Shown here in pieces: positions 33,115-45,534 of a stretch of 64,000 bases of DNA. This DNA is from Harmothoe impar. Its lineage: Eukaryota; Annelida; Polychaeta; Phyllodocida; Polynoidae. The notes beneath the pieces were generated by a model, which was not told the origin of the DNA, did no database searches, and saw only the letters and a list, made by a program, of their open reading frames with translations. Where the stretch lies: NCBI GenBank assembly GCA_947462335.1, contig OX381705.1, positions 34,495,570 to 34,559,569 on the forward strand, read 5' to 3'. The translations under genes were made by a program, and so were the position numbers. The stretch's first letter is position 1. Each line of letters starts with the position of its first letter.

Positions 33115-35950
33115 AAAAGTATTCTAAGCCATATTTAGGTCATGTGAGATGGAATTCTGATATTTTGGTGGCCATCTTGGATTTTGGCGGCCATCTTGGA
33201 TTCCTCGCAACTTTTTCTTTTACAGTCACCATATCTGTAAAGCCCATGATCAGAGCTTTCCAGTGATATATAGTGACCTTTAGTCTTTTTTGGTGATGGG
33301 TGTCGTCAGAAATAATGCTCCTAGCTCTCCAATGCTGCAGCACTATAACCCCATACCTTTAACTCTTGATCAAATGGGAAATGTTATACATGTTTTTTTT
33401 TTAGTGGATCCTAAGAGTAATTCACCACCTTAGCTCCAACATCGTGCAAAACCACGCCGCCCATGGGATAGTTATTCCACAAATATGAGCTGGCACAGCG
33501 AAAGACACATCGTCAGGTGTATGTATACAAGACAAATAGTATAACAACAGCAAGTGCTCCGTCGCCTCCTCAGACCTTAATAGATCACTTAAAAGTATAA
33601 ATAAATAAAAAAATAAAACCACTAATATTGAGTCAGAATATGGATACGTGCAAAATATTAGTGATTTTGCTTTAGTTGAAGATATCTTCATTTCTGACTT
33701 TATCTATACCGATTCCGAGTTATGGACGTGGGTTTAATCTGATTTTCTATTTGTCTATAAGGTGCCATCCATCATGTTGTGGTGGGAAGAGGTACTCCAA
33801 ATTGATTGCCTGGTGCAGTCTCCAGCGTAAGTATATGAAAATGACTATACCCTCTGCCCCATGTACACCTCCCATCATTACTATCACCCTCAGCTAATTA
33901 TTGCAACCTTCCACTAATTAATGTAACCTTCTACTAATTTCGATCACCTATTATCAGACACGATGGAACTGGAGTTAGCAGCCTTTAGTATGCGAGTGGA
34001 CTTAGATATCGGCCCTTTTCTAGCCATGATATGGCAGAGCTGGCAGTATCACAGCCTGGTATTTTCACATGTATTGTATTATCTTGTTTAAGACACATTA
34101 ACCAGTTCATATACATGAACCTTTGGTAGAACAGTATGAAAGGTAGTACACAAGTTGAGAAACATGAACCTTTTTTTTACCTTGTTGACATTGCACGCTT
34201 CATTGTGGTTAACACGGATAGTGAGCACTATTCAATTTGTATTAGTTAAGAAACAGGCCCCAGGGGACCATAACTGCTGACGCATATATATGTTTGAGAC
34301 TGAGGACATGATGCCGTGTTGGACTGGACCACATGTGCTGGGGCTGGTGGGGTCACAGTGCCACTGCCCGACACCGTGTGGAGATGGACAGAGACAAGGA
34401 GATGCCCCTTATCCACTTCCACTCCAGATGAATGCCTTTCCCATTACACCAAATCATCTCTGGATAGTATGTATAGTATATAATGGGAGAAACAGACAGA
34501 CACAAACAGATAGTAACAGAAGGCAATGCAAACTTGCATGTCTGTCAGATATACATGTATACGTGTATGGGTGATATAATCTGCCTTGCCGCTTCAAGCA
34601 AACACAAGACACAGAACAAAGAGCCAAACGGAAGTGAGCAGATGACAGGGGAGGAGAGTCGTGCGACCAGAGAAAGGCATATTAGATAACTGTAAAACCA
34701 CACATCAGCAGACCTCCCCAGTAGCAGAGTAACCGCCCTCGATAAGTGGTCGCTTAACGTGTATGGTCATTACGCTGAACGGGTCAATGGCATTCACCCA
34801 AAAAGGCCATGTGCACAGTGCTTGAAGACCCTCCATACCCTGGGCAGGCGCAGTGGGAGAAGGGGAGGGGTTTTGTGAGTCATCTTGACGTTAAGAGCCA
34901 ACATGGATTGGCCATTATTGCGGCGCATGACCTTGATCATCACCCATAATGGAAACAAAGAGGGACGACGTACACGAGCGTAGAATATGGCTTCACCGGC
35001 TGATCCATTTGCCGGTCTCTATATTGAGCCATTTCCGCCGAACGTAAACTGTGGGCTGATGGGCAGAGTAATACTAAAGGGGTGCTGCCGCCCTCCTCAC
35101 CTCGCCCCTCCCTCCCTCTGACCGACGGGCACAGGCCCTGCCCTTCACTGCCCTGTCCCGCCCACCCACCTTGCCCACCAAGGTCGGATTCTATGTGCTC
35201 CACCATGACATACCCCTGACTCTTACTGCCCTTAAACTTTACAGCAGTCTTCCACTGTCACATTCCAGGCTTTCTACAGGGGGCAACGACCTATGCACCA
35301 GCCTTCCGACTCCTGCGTAAATATCAGGACCAGGGTCAGGAAACCCGTGTTGGAATCGGATTGATCTATTTCCGATTCCGCTTTGTGTGCTCCTTCTTTG
35401 TATTGGCGATTGCCGTGTTCCGGTCATCAATTGCCCTCGCAATATATATGCGTTATTCAACATCATCATATACTATAGGAAAGAATCATCGTATACATGT
35501 ACCGTTGTGGTTTGGATTTATAAGCGCACCTACAAATTTCGATTGTTCCATTTACCATGCGCTTATACAATACCCACTGTGCTTATTCAAGATACAAAAA
35601 TGTCTAAACTTTCATTTCGATATCCCTCATTTAACCTGCGCGTATTCAAGGACGATCCGCTTATTTAAGACCCCTGTAATATTTCAAACCACTACGGTAT
35701 ATGGGTTTTCAATTATATTACTTTGGATTTCAATAATATCACGTCCAGTCTGAGCTGGCATTCAGGAAGTGATGAAAGCACAGCTGAATTTCTGCTTATT
35801 GGGGCTGCTGGGGGAAGAGGCATGCAGGGAAGCCCGGATCATTGCAGCCGCACGTAATTAAAGGCAGAAAATGTGCTTAGATGGGAATTGGGGGTAGAAG
35901 TTTGTTGGAAACCGATCCGTGCTTTAAATAAGGCAGACAGCCTGGTAGTG
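33115..35950. other. No recognised gene
   Basis: A direct duplication of GGCCATCTTGGAT lies at 33169-33202. Otherwise only short frames without domain signatures. Confidence 0.4.
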
Positions 35951-35954
35951 GCTG

Positions 35955-36001
35955 TGGGTGTGTGCGGGTGTGGGTGGGTGGGTGGGTGGGTGGGTTGGGG
36001 G
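35955..36001 (+). repeat. (GGGT)n tract, G-quadruplex-prone
   Basis: Seven or more GGG runs separated by single T or TGTGC spacers (GGGTGGGTGGGTGGGTGGG). It matches the usual G3+N1-7 quadruplex pattern. Confidence 0.85.
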
Positions 36002-36054
36002 TTATTGGCTACTCCTGAGCCCATTGTACCGACTGATCTGCGGCGTGAGGGTTG

Positions 36055-36440
36055 TCCATAGCTGGTGAGACGTGCGCATGGCGGCCGCAGACTGTTTGCT
36101 GCCCCGTCTAGTGCTGGGCGGCCAGCCCCTCAGCGGCATGAAGCCACTTGGGAAGCCACTGAAGAAGCCATGGCCCAGGCGGCAGTTCATCTGGGGCGGG
36201 CGGGTGGGGGCAAGGGCGGCAGTTTACTCCATTGCGCCCCATTACACGGGGCCTCAGCCCGCCCAGATTGACGCCCTCACCAATTACTTGAGTGATGAAA
36301 CGGCCTCCTGCCTGCCTGCCTGGCCGCATCGGCCACGAGTTGCTCACCCGCCGCCAGGCAGGTAGATGAGCTAGTGGAGGGTGGGAGGACAGGGGGTCGG
36401 GTGGATGGGGGAAGGCGGCTCGCAGTGGCTGAAGAGGAGT
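36055..36440. other. GC- and CpG-rich stretch without a recognised gene
   Basis: Contains GCGGCCGC-type words (36080-36087) and long overlapping frames on both strands, as expected from GC richness. No domain is visible. Possible CpG-rich regulatory DNA or an unrecognised exon. Confidence 0.35.
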
Positions 36441-36485
36441 AAGGGCTAACATGTTTAGCTTTATAACCGTACCAATGGGCACCCA

Positions 36486-36930
36486 CCTGGTGGCATCCTG
36501 GATTAGGGGGAGTCACAGAACAGCAGGTACCAGCTCTTGGCATCCTGGCAGCTGGAGGGGGAGGCACATGGCAGCAGGTACCAGCTGTTAATTGCCTTCC
36601 TTGGGCCTGGAGGGGGAGGCGTGGGGCAGCAGGTACCAGCTGTTGGCATCATTGGGGCTGGAGGGGAAGGCACATGGCAGCAGGCGTGGGGCAGCAGGTA
36701 CCAGCTGCTGACATCCTGGAGGCTAGAGGGGCAGGCACGGGGCAGCAGGTACCAGCTGCTGACATCCTGGAGGCTGGAGGGGGGTTAAGCGGGGCAGCAG
36801 GTACCAGCTGCTGACATCCTGGAGGCTAGAGGGGCAGGCACGGGGCAGCAGGTACCAGGTACTGACACCCTAGGGGGCTGGAGGGTGAGGCACGGGGCAG
36901 CAGGTACCAGCTGCTGGCATCCCGAAGACT
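36486..36930 (+). repeat. About 51-bp minisatellite, 8 units
   Basis: The unit contains GGGGCAGCAGGTACCAGCTG, CTGACATCCTGGAGGC and GAGGGGCAGGCAC. Unit lengths vary from about 40 to 60 bp. GGTACC and CAGCTG palindromes recur in each unit. Frames on both strands follow the repeat. Confidence 0.88.
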
Positions 36931-36934
36931 GGGC

Positions 36935-38740
36935 CTGCACGGCTGGAACTGCCGCTTTCAGAATGGCTACGTGAAAGGTCTGCTGTGTCGCTATAACAAA
37001 ACGATTGTTGGACCCATAGAAGTTGCAATCCCATCTTATCAGTCCGAAGCAAGCACAGTTATTTAGACATGAGCAAGGAAATACAATCATAATCCAATTA
37101 ATAATGGGAGGCTATTGCTCTGTTCATATGGCTTCCAACTGGAGAGAATTGTTCCATTGGAATAGAAGGTTCTAATAATGATATTAAGATCGGTAACTTT
37201 GATCGGCTCATTAGATATATACACTATATCAGTGTGCTATTTTTAAAGGTTTATGGACTGTCCTCACGTTCTAGCTTGTGAAATAGTTAGAGCTATGCTA
37301 GAGATTATTACATAATTCAATGAAGTATGCGCTTTGCTTGTTTCTAACGGAGACGTTACCATTGAACTCGAGGTCAAGGGTTCATATTGCTGCCTTCTTT
37401 CATCATAATTAGATTCGAATTCTGGACGGAATTCTTCATGATTACCAAATATGTGTACATTGGTTTTTAGTTCGAGCTATGGACGTTCTGTAAGCAAGTG
37501 TAATGTTAGCCGAACAACCAGTACCATGGCAACTGTGTCCCTTTTTTACCAGCAGATAGTGACAGGGTGGGCGGTGACACCTGGAGGGTGTAGTCTTTAA
37601 TCTTAGCGGGTAGATACGTGTTATCAGTCTGGCTTGCAGCCACCAGCTACACTTGTCCCACGCACTATTTGCTAGAAGGCTCTTGTAAACACCACTATGA
37701 CCTTGAACTTGAACTTTGCTAGGTTTTAGCAATCCCTGTGCTGCTAATTTTGGAACAAGTATCCAGGAACCAGAAAGTGTACTGGGAGTTCTCCCCGTGC
37801 CGTTTTGCGTCCAGTTCCGGTTCCTGCTCGCTGGTGCCAAGCTATAACAAGAGGGATGGCCAAAAAAATCCACCAAAGGTTAAAGTTCAATTTCATAGTG
37901 GCGGTTACTAGAGCCTTCTTGTGGAAAGCTATAGGGACGAGAGTACCTCCAACCTACCTGCGTCAGCCCCAAGTATGATGACTCACCACCACGACCAGAT
38001 ACTGCCTATCAGCGTCAACTACACGCACCGTTAGGGGCAGGAGGACGCAGAGCTCCCCCTCAGCAGCTTCTACTGATTCTTATATGGCTGTCTTTGTTTT
38101 GTAACGTGTTCTAGTGTTATAATCAGACGTCCGCCATAGTGCAAATGTCAGCAGCTATGGCCGTTGATAATGGCCGGTTGATCACGTCTGTGGACTGTTG
38201 TTTTAATCAGTTCGATGACTGTAACTCTTCCATCGGCATGACGTTAACAGACATGCCTATCGGTCAGAGGCATCTGAGACAACAGACATCTGCTGAGCAT
38301 TGATATCTCACACGTGATGTGTTGTTTTTTTCTCAAACATTGAGGTCAGTAATTAATATTGAATTTGTGATATGGAAACTGTTTTAGAGTTGATGGGAAT
38401 TGATAATTCTAGATATCCAAACATCAATCCATCAGGGTAATAACTAGAAGCATTGCAATGCAATTTTCAGTGTTTAGATCCCCGTTTTCATTATGGCGTG
38501 ACAAATGACGTCAGTCCATGAAAGAGATAGCTTTGATGAATTCTAATGAGGACTCATCGAGTTTGATTGTTAACCTCCCCTATCCAGTGAATTATGAGAC
38601 TAGTGTGTTCAATGTGTTTCATCTATGAATAATTAGCAAAGTGATATTTTATAGCCGCGCACTCAGAATCCATTCTAGCAGTAATGTATTGCAGCATCGA
38701 AACGATGACAGCGGAAATGACTGGTAGTCCATCATGCAGG
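36935..38740. other. No recognised gene
   Basis: The minus-strand frame at 37442-37876 has no domain signature. Otherwise unassigned. Confidence 0.35.
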
Positions 38741-38749
38741 GGTTAGCAT

Positions 38750-40235
38750 ATAGGCCTATCGCAACATGGTATAAGCCGCTACCCCGGTATGGAGGGTTTA
38801 ACACACCGGGTATATCGCACCATGGTATAAGCTGCTACCCCGGTATGGAGGGTTTAACACACAGGGTATATCGCACCATGGTATGAGCTGCTACCCCGGT
38901 ATGGAGGGTTTAACACACCGGGTATATCGCACCATGGTATAAGCTGCTACCCCGGTATAGAGGGTTTAACACACCGGGTATATCGCACCATGGTATAAGC
39001 TGCTACCCCGGTATGGAGGGTTTAACACACCGTGTATATCGCACCATGGTATAAGCTGCTACCCCGGTATGGTGGGTTTAACACACAGGGTATATCGCAC
39101 CATGGTATAAACTGCTTCCTCCATCATGGAGGGTTTAACACACAGAGTACACTGTTAAAAATCTCCCGTAGAAAAAACGGTAATTCACTGGCAATAATGG
39201 ATGCCAAGCTTTCACCGTTTATTTTAGGGTCACCATATTTTGGAAGTCACCGTAATTATATACGGGCTTTCACCATTATTTTCAAACAATGACTAAGGAT
39301 GATTAATTAGCTATTGTAGTGGCTCAAACCTTTAGGGATTATTTCTTTTATACAGTGATTTGCATAGACATATTATTCTGCTGGCATAGATGTGTTCCCA
39401 ATTCACTACAATTGTTCCCCATGTCTGATTTGGTTGTAAATCAACCACTAAGAGACATAAATAAATGTCTCATATCACATTACCATTACAATCTTTAAGC
39501 AGAAGTATGCTAGGATTGTTACAAAACAACAACTACAATCGTATATGCATATATATATTTCTCATTGCCACACAATAGGTGTCTATGATATCCAAACTAC
39601 TTCCCGATGTTCCACAAAGGTTGATTATCTATTCATTATGAATATGCGATCAAGCTTAGTTTTAGACTGGAATGTTGGTGCTGCATTGAAAAAGGTAATG
39701 AAGAACTACTGTGAACGTAGTTATATTCACGGGTATACATTTTCGCGGAGGTGCCGATAACAATAATTTCACTGGAACTTGAATTGGCAGATAGCCATGC
39801 CAGACAAGCTGATGGGGTGACTATGAGACTATATTTGCGGTATCATGAATTTGCGGCTCTTTCATTTCTGTGAATATAGCGAAAATATATACACAGTGAA
39901 ATAAGTTACAACCACAGTATATGATTTCTAACAGATTTAGTCCACTTTTCATTGTTAAAGCTTCAGAGAAATCTCCTCTGAAACTAGGCTGCCACCTAGT
40001 TGGAAAAGATTGAACTTCTTATACTACGGAGTTTCAGTGTAAAAAAAATAACGGTGCTTTAAGGTAATGGTTTACGGAGGTTCAAGCAATTGGGTTGACG
40101 CTGCCTCACCATAATATTGGGCAACAGTGATGCACCATTAAATTTAACGGTGGATCTTTGTATAATCTACAGTAATTTTTAACAGTGTATATCCATCATG
40201 GAGGGTTTAACACACAGGGTATACTGAAACCTAAT
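38750..40235 (+). repeat. 56-bp minisatellite, about 7 units plus a displaced last unit
   Basis: The unit of exactly 56 bp contains CGCACCATGGTATAAGCTGC, TACCCCGGTATGGAGGG and TTTAACACACCGGGTATAT. The array runs to 39147. A further partial unit (CCATCATGGAGGGTTTAACA) sits at about 40193-40232, separated by the 1.04-kb MITE described next. Confidence 0.9.
39150..40187. mobile_element. Mariner-type MITE, 1,038 bp, inserted in the 56-bp array
   Basis: The left end is CACTGTTAAAAATCTCCCGT; the right end, reverse-complemented, is CACTGTTAAAAATTACTGT. TA flanks both (39148-39149 and 40188-40189), and minisatellite sequence lies on both sides. The arms contain ACGGTAATTC, TTTCACCGT and GCCTCACC words. 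No transposase frame. Interior words resemble those at 58620-58945. Confidence 0.85.
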
Positions 40236-40239
40236 TCAA

Positions 40240-42425
40240 TATCATTTTAATCAATGACCCGATGGACAGTGATCTTAAATTACCCCAAGCATCATCCCTC
40301 TAGTCCTTTCACGCCATTGTTATCTACTCTAAGGTATTGGTCTTTAACAGAAACATATAATTATTTTATCAGAAATCAAATGTATGCCTCCACCATCACG
40401 TTACCTTCAGGCATGGGAAAGAGGAGGCCGAGGAGCAGGAGGTGACGTCACTAGTGGTCCTGGGGTAAATACGACAAAGTGATATTACAGTCACAGAGGT
40501 ACCTACTGAGTTACTCCACCTGGGCGGCTCATACATGACGAATAAGGCCCTCACTCCACACACCCAACCAAGGGTCCTTAGGCACTGCGGTGCGGCTGGT
40601 GTTGCTGCAAGTTGCATTATACTGGTGCTGTGAAGTGGTGAGTGAAGTGTTGGATTCAGGCTTGAGACTGTTGTCACAGTGAAGAACCCCCTTAGCCCGC
40701 CTTAAACCTGACCCGTATCTAAGTAGGGATCCAGAAAGTCAACTTTGAGTCGATCAATCCATACCAAGGTCAAACGGCGTGAAAGGAAACTGGCTGCCGA
40801 AGACAAAAGGTGAGGAGGTAGGATTTCATGTGGATCAGTGGAAAGAGCCCTCTGTTGGGCACCACGACAAAATAAACACTGACACGCACCGACGTAAAGC
40901 TTCATATTCAATCAATATTGAATTAACACGCCGACTCAAATTCCGGTCCTACCCGGCTACTATTTCTATTGTGCTACATCATCCGCATCTAGACACCGGC
41001 ACGCTAGGCCCTTTTCCGTAACAATCGGCCGTGGTCTCTTGTGACATGTCAATTTGATAATGGCTTAGTGTCTTGGATTCCACCTATTAAATAATAGTGT
41101 CCCCTGGGTCCAAGTCATTGAAGAAAGGCCAAAAATTGAATTTTAATGTTACGCTAACGGCAGTGATAATGCAATGCACGTCTGCCTACGGGGAACCCAG
41201 TGCCTGGTGATCTCTATGAAGACTTAATTAAAGGCCCACATGTTAGCACCCCTACAGCAACAACCGTACTGGAGCGGGGCAGGTATTAACCCCTATATAT
41301 ATGGGGTGGGTTGGGGTTGAACTCAGAATCAGAAGTCACACTAAACTGCATTCATCTCCTGTTCTTGTTCCGTTTCTCCCCTTCCTACCCCACACCTAAC
41401 ATATGCACGCGAGCACCAAATCAATGTCAGATTACGGTACAAATGTCAGTCGTGACCAATTTGGCATGTTCGCGGGGGTCGAAAAGGCCGTATCAGAGTA
41501 CCAATTGGTGGCAGATGATCCATATTTAAACGGCGTTTTAATATGGATTATCGTTCTTATGGTGTAAGAAACCGCTGTCGACCAAAGGAAATTATCCGAT
41601 TTTTTTTTCACTTTCCTTTCATGGGAAGCTTTATCAATTGGGTAAAATCATAGTGACACTTCTTTTGGAAAGACAGGCATCAACATTCATGATCTATGTG
41701 AATCAAAGCAAGACATTGACATTCAAGATAGGAGTAGATAATAGAGTTCTATCAAGATTTCACAAAATGGGCCTTTCTTTTGGAGAGTCTGAACAGTCTA
41801 AATTTAGTGCAATCTATATTGACATCTAATGCGCTCTGTGTTGAAAAATGTAAAGGTGTGTGGGTACAGTGATAGTAAAATGTACTGTCCTTGAATGTAG
41901 AATGTATTATCGGATTCCTTTCTTATCCAGACGCTCTCGGATCAATTGGGCCGAGATTGTTAGTCTCTATTTGAGGACAGAAATCGAACTGCGCCATAGA
42001 GTATACTTCTGTGCATACGTCTTTGCCATCCCTCTCTCCCTCACTCAGGACTTGCCTCTCTGAGGGTAGGTGTTCACTTACACATAACGATTTGAATAAC
42101 CCTTGGATATGCAAGAAAGTTGGCACTTTTGAAATTTGTTTCTATATATCTTTTCTGAAATTTGCTTACTGCCAAGTGCTTTTTGTTCGGAAAGCTTTTG
42201 TGTGGTAATGAAATGGGATGTCCCTTGTAAATAGATGCGATTTCATAGTATAAAATTTGTAATGTAAAAAGTGCGCTGATTATAGATGTGATATTAGCAT
42301 ACTACTTCATTCCACATTTCGATTTTTGTGTGGCTCTGCAGCGGATGTCCTTATCAAAACAAAATGCTTGCAATATTCTTGTGTATTGGACCGTGGGGTC
42401 TCTAATTCATTGTAGGCCTGATACA
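40240..42425. other. No recognised gene
   Basis: Short frames only; no repeats or domains supportable. Confidence 0.35.
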
Positions 42426-42427
42426 TA

Positions 42428-42429
<2 letters not shown>

Positions 42430-42480
<51 letters not shown>

Positions 42481-42534
42481 TATATCTATATCTATATCTA
42501 TATCTATATCTATATCTATATCTATATCTATATC

Positions 42535-42608
<74 letters not shown>
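42430..42608. repeat. Compound microsatellite (TA)n(CTATAT)n(TA)n
   Basis: About 47 bp of TA, then about nine copies of the hexamer CTATAT, then about 65 bp of TA. The long Tyr/Ile and Asp/Ile frames here are artefacts. Confidence 0.97.
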
Positions 42609-42609
<1 letters not shown>

Positions 42610-42611
<2 letters not shown>

Positions 42612-43545
42612 AAACCACCACTTTCAACCCAAGTAGAATAATAGTGTGAATATAGCATTTGGCGTCATAGACAGATATTGACTTTGTGGTAGTCTAGCTC
42701 CTGTATATAGACGAACAGTGATATCTGTAAAATTCATATGAAGTTTACGAGCATCTCCACGAACATTTACTGCCATCGAAACTGGCATGTCCTAGATGCG
42801 TTACATCTTCATTGGATTATGTCTAAATACCCTGACTCCTTTAGCCAACCATGACTCCCTGTAGAGAGCCCTGGCCACTATTGACCCGCCCCAACTAAAA
42901 GGGAGTGGAGAGGAGGTATGGCCCCATTTCATAGACCCACATCTCATTTATGACTAGCCTAACTGTTCCAATGTGTTCCAAAAGGTGCAGTTTGCGTGGG
43001 GCATGTTATATGTAACACAATCATACACATGGCAAGCGTTCTATACTGTGTGTAATTATAAAGAGGCACGGCGTTATGAAACACAACATCAAACAGTATG
43101 GAATCGAGTTCCCTGGTACAGAGTTCTACAGACCAATGTTCAAATAGGGTCAAACTTAATTATTGGGACTCTAAATAGTATGTATTTGTATTTTATTGCT
43201 TTGTCTTGCTTTACCTGGATCATACTGGCACATCATTCTGATTTACTGGAGCACATGGGGCAGATGGGGGCATTGGGCAACGTGCCCTGAAAGGTCTAGA
43301 TGAAGTACTTACTAATAGTCTCTGTCTAATTAACACGCCCAGCCTATGACAGCATAATTATTCTTGACATAGGCTTGGGGTAAATTGCATGGCACACGGG
43401 ACTATCTACGTATCTCTATAGTTTCTCAGAAAACCATGGGTTGACGACTGATTGGTTTATGGGACTCACGAGCCACTACATGTAGTATAACAGAGGAGAC
43501 CTGGCCTGTGTTTTTTCCTATGTCTACACGGATGATCGCTATGCT
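42610..43545. other. No recognised gene
   Basis: Nothing supportable. Confidence 0.35.
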
Positions 43546-43549
43546 ATGG

Positions 43550-43790
43550 GATTAGTCTGTAGTGTCTATCCCAGGTTAGTCATAGGGATATTAATCAGAA
43601 TGACAAACTGATTTTCAAAAATGACCTAGGCAAAACTAAATATGACTAATGCCTTACTCAAAAAGCCTAATATTAATAGAAATGGGAAGACTAAGGTAAG
43701 TTGGTCACCACTGACTATACTAGGTAGTATTAACTAACCATGGTTGGTCGTATAGGGAGCCGGAAGATTACTAATTAGGTCAATCACTAG
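43550..43790 (+). repeat. Dispersed repeat family D, copy 4
   Basis: Aligns along its length with 13490-13745 and with the reverse complement of 24820-25105: GTAGTGTCTATCCCAGG, AGTCATAGGGATATTAATCA, TAATGCCTTACTCAAAAAG, GACTAAGGTAAGTTGGTCA, GTCGTATAGGGAGCC. It is the best preserved of the + strand copies. Confidence 0.8.
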
Positions 43791-43799
43791 TGCCTGAGT

Positions 43800-45460
43800 T
43801 GTTACAATGTTAGCCAGTTCTGCATTAAGGTCAGAATATCAGTGTATAGGACTTCTAAAAAAAGGCACTTTTAACATCTGGGAATTATGTTTGATAAACT
43901 TAAAGATGCAAGATTTCATAATTTAATATCCGGAATTTTTCCATGAAACAGCATTGCTAATATGGAACCCATAGATGGGTTATTCACAAAGCCATTCTAA
44001 AACAGAACGTGAAACTTGCCCGTTTCCAGAAATCCCCTTAATTGTAATTCTGCTAACAGAACCCAGGTGCACCATTCACCATGGCAGATGCCCACACCTA
44101 CTGCTTCCCTACCTGATGGCTGAGTGACATCAGCCAAAATAATGATTAAAAAGCCGTATAGCTCCAACTCACACCACGTTCACAGAGAAATTAAACATCA
44201 CCAATCAGAGAAGTTATGAATTTCAAAACTCGCAAGCTGAGATTTCTTATCAAAATCACAGGTAGAATAAAATTCACAGGTAACGTTGACTTGAGATTGC
44301 GAGTGAAAAGTCAAATCATTCAACTTTGCCAAACTTTTCCAAATTCAATATCTTCCTCGTAATTGTCTTAATACTGGAAATTACGGCAAATTAGCGAACT
44401 TTAATTCCAAGTAGGAGGGTTTTAAGGAGTCAATTTCGATCGGTTTAATCAGACAGGCTGCCAATGTTATGTCAATAGCCGCTGGTGTGGAATATGAGGG
44501 CTGCAGGAGCGGCTATCGATTTGCCCCAGCTTCGTGGAGATCTTTAAGCGTGGTTCACCCACTTGGACACCTCAGCGTGTCTTACAACCTAGCCAAAAAG
44601 TGCATTGCTGCCGGGCGCCAGCCGTCACCTGCACGCCCGGATCGATAGCAAAGTGACTTCATCTAATTTGGCTCCCACTCCTTTTCACGTTGCCGCGTGC
44701 TGCACCTATTAATCTCAGATTTATCATTGATTCTAGCCGCTTGGGTGGTGTGAGGAGGGGCTGGGGGCGCCGTATGGGATGTATCTATATAGGGGTGCGT
44801 GGCGGCAGTGATGAGAGGTGTGAGCATCTGTCTGTTCACAAAGTCCGTGAGCAGAAGCTGATGAACAGGCTTATCTACTTTGATATCGGCCTCATACAAG
44901 ACGAAGACATGTGTTTATTCGGACGCTGCGTCCGGAGCAGCTCACAGAGAAAAGAGCAGTTCCTTTTGAGGTAAGCCTGCTATGGAGCACAGCAGGTGCC
45001 GTCATGGAGCGGATGTGTATCTCATCACGCCTTTTACATTCATGCGTATAGTTGTGTGGACTAGAAGTATATTATTTCATGCAAAATATGAAAGTCTCTA
45101 TGGTAAAGCATATAATGTAGACAATGCCGTATGCTATACCATCTGTGAAGTTATTGACACTAGTATTTCACGGCCTGTGACATCATCATAATTGATCATG
45201 TAACCATTATAAAATACTTTAGAGGGGGGATTTTGACTAATGTTGTCAAATATCACCTGAAATAAATTTAGAGAACAGGTAGAAATATCCCTCAGTTGTA
45301 TACTATTCTTGTGAACTATTTCTACTATGTTTCGCATTTTAGTACAAATACTGTAGGCAGCTTTAACCACGTTCCACTATGAGCGACATAGTTGTGTCAG
45401 TAAAGGAAAATATTCAAGATCAGCAACTACAGCAGCATGGGGAAGGCAGTTCATGTCCTC
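43800..45460. other. No recognised gene
   Basis: A modestly GC-rich patch at 44480-44650 has no domain. Otherwise unassigned. Confidence 0.35.

Positions 45461-45465
<5 letters not shown>

Positions 45466-45530
<65 letters not shown>
45466..45530. repeat. (TA)n microsatellite
   Basis: About 60 bp of TA dinucleotides. Confidence 0.97.
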
Positions 45531-45534
45531 TTTC

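Noticed and set aside
36065..36567. GC-rich frames on both strands near 36.1-36.6 kb
   Set aside because: Overlapping frames on both strands reflect composition and minisatellite; no domain, signal or splice pattern could be supported.
42288..42658. Frames of alternating Tyr-Ile and Asp-Ile
   Set aside because: Direct translation of TA and CTATAT microsatellite.
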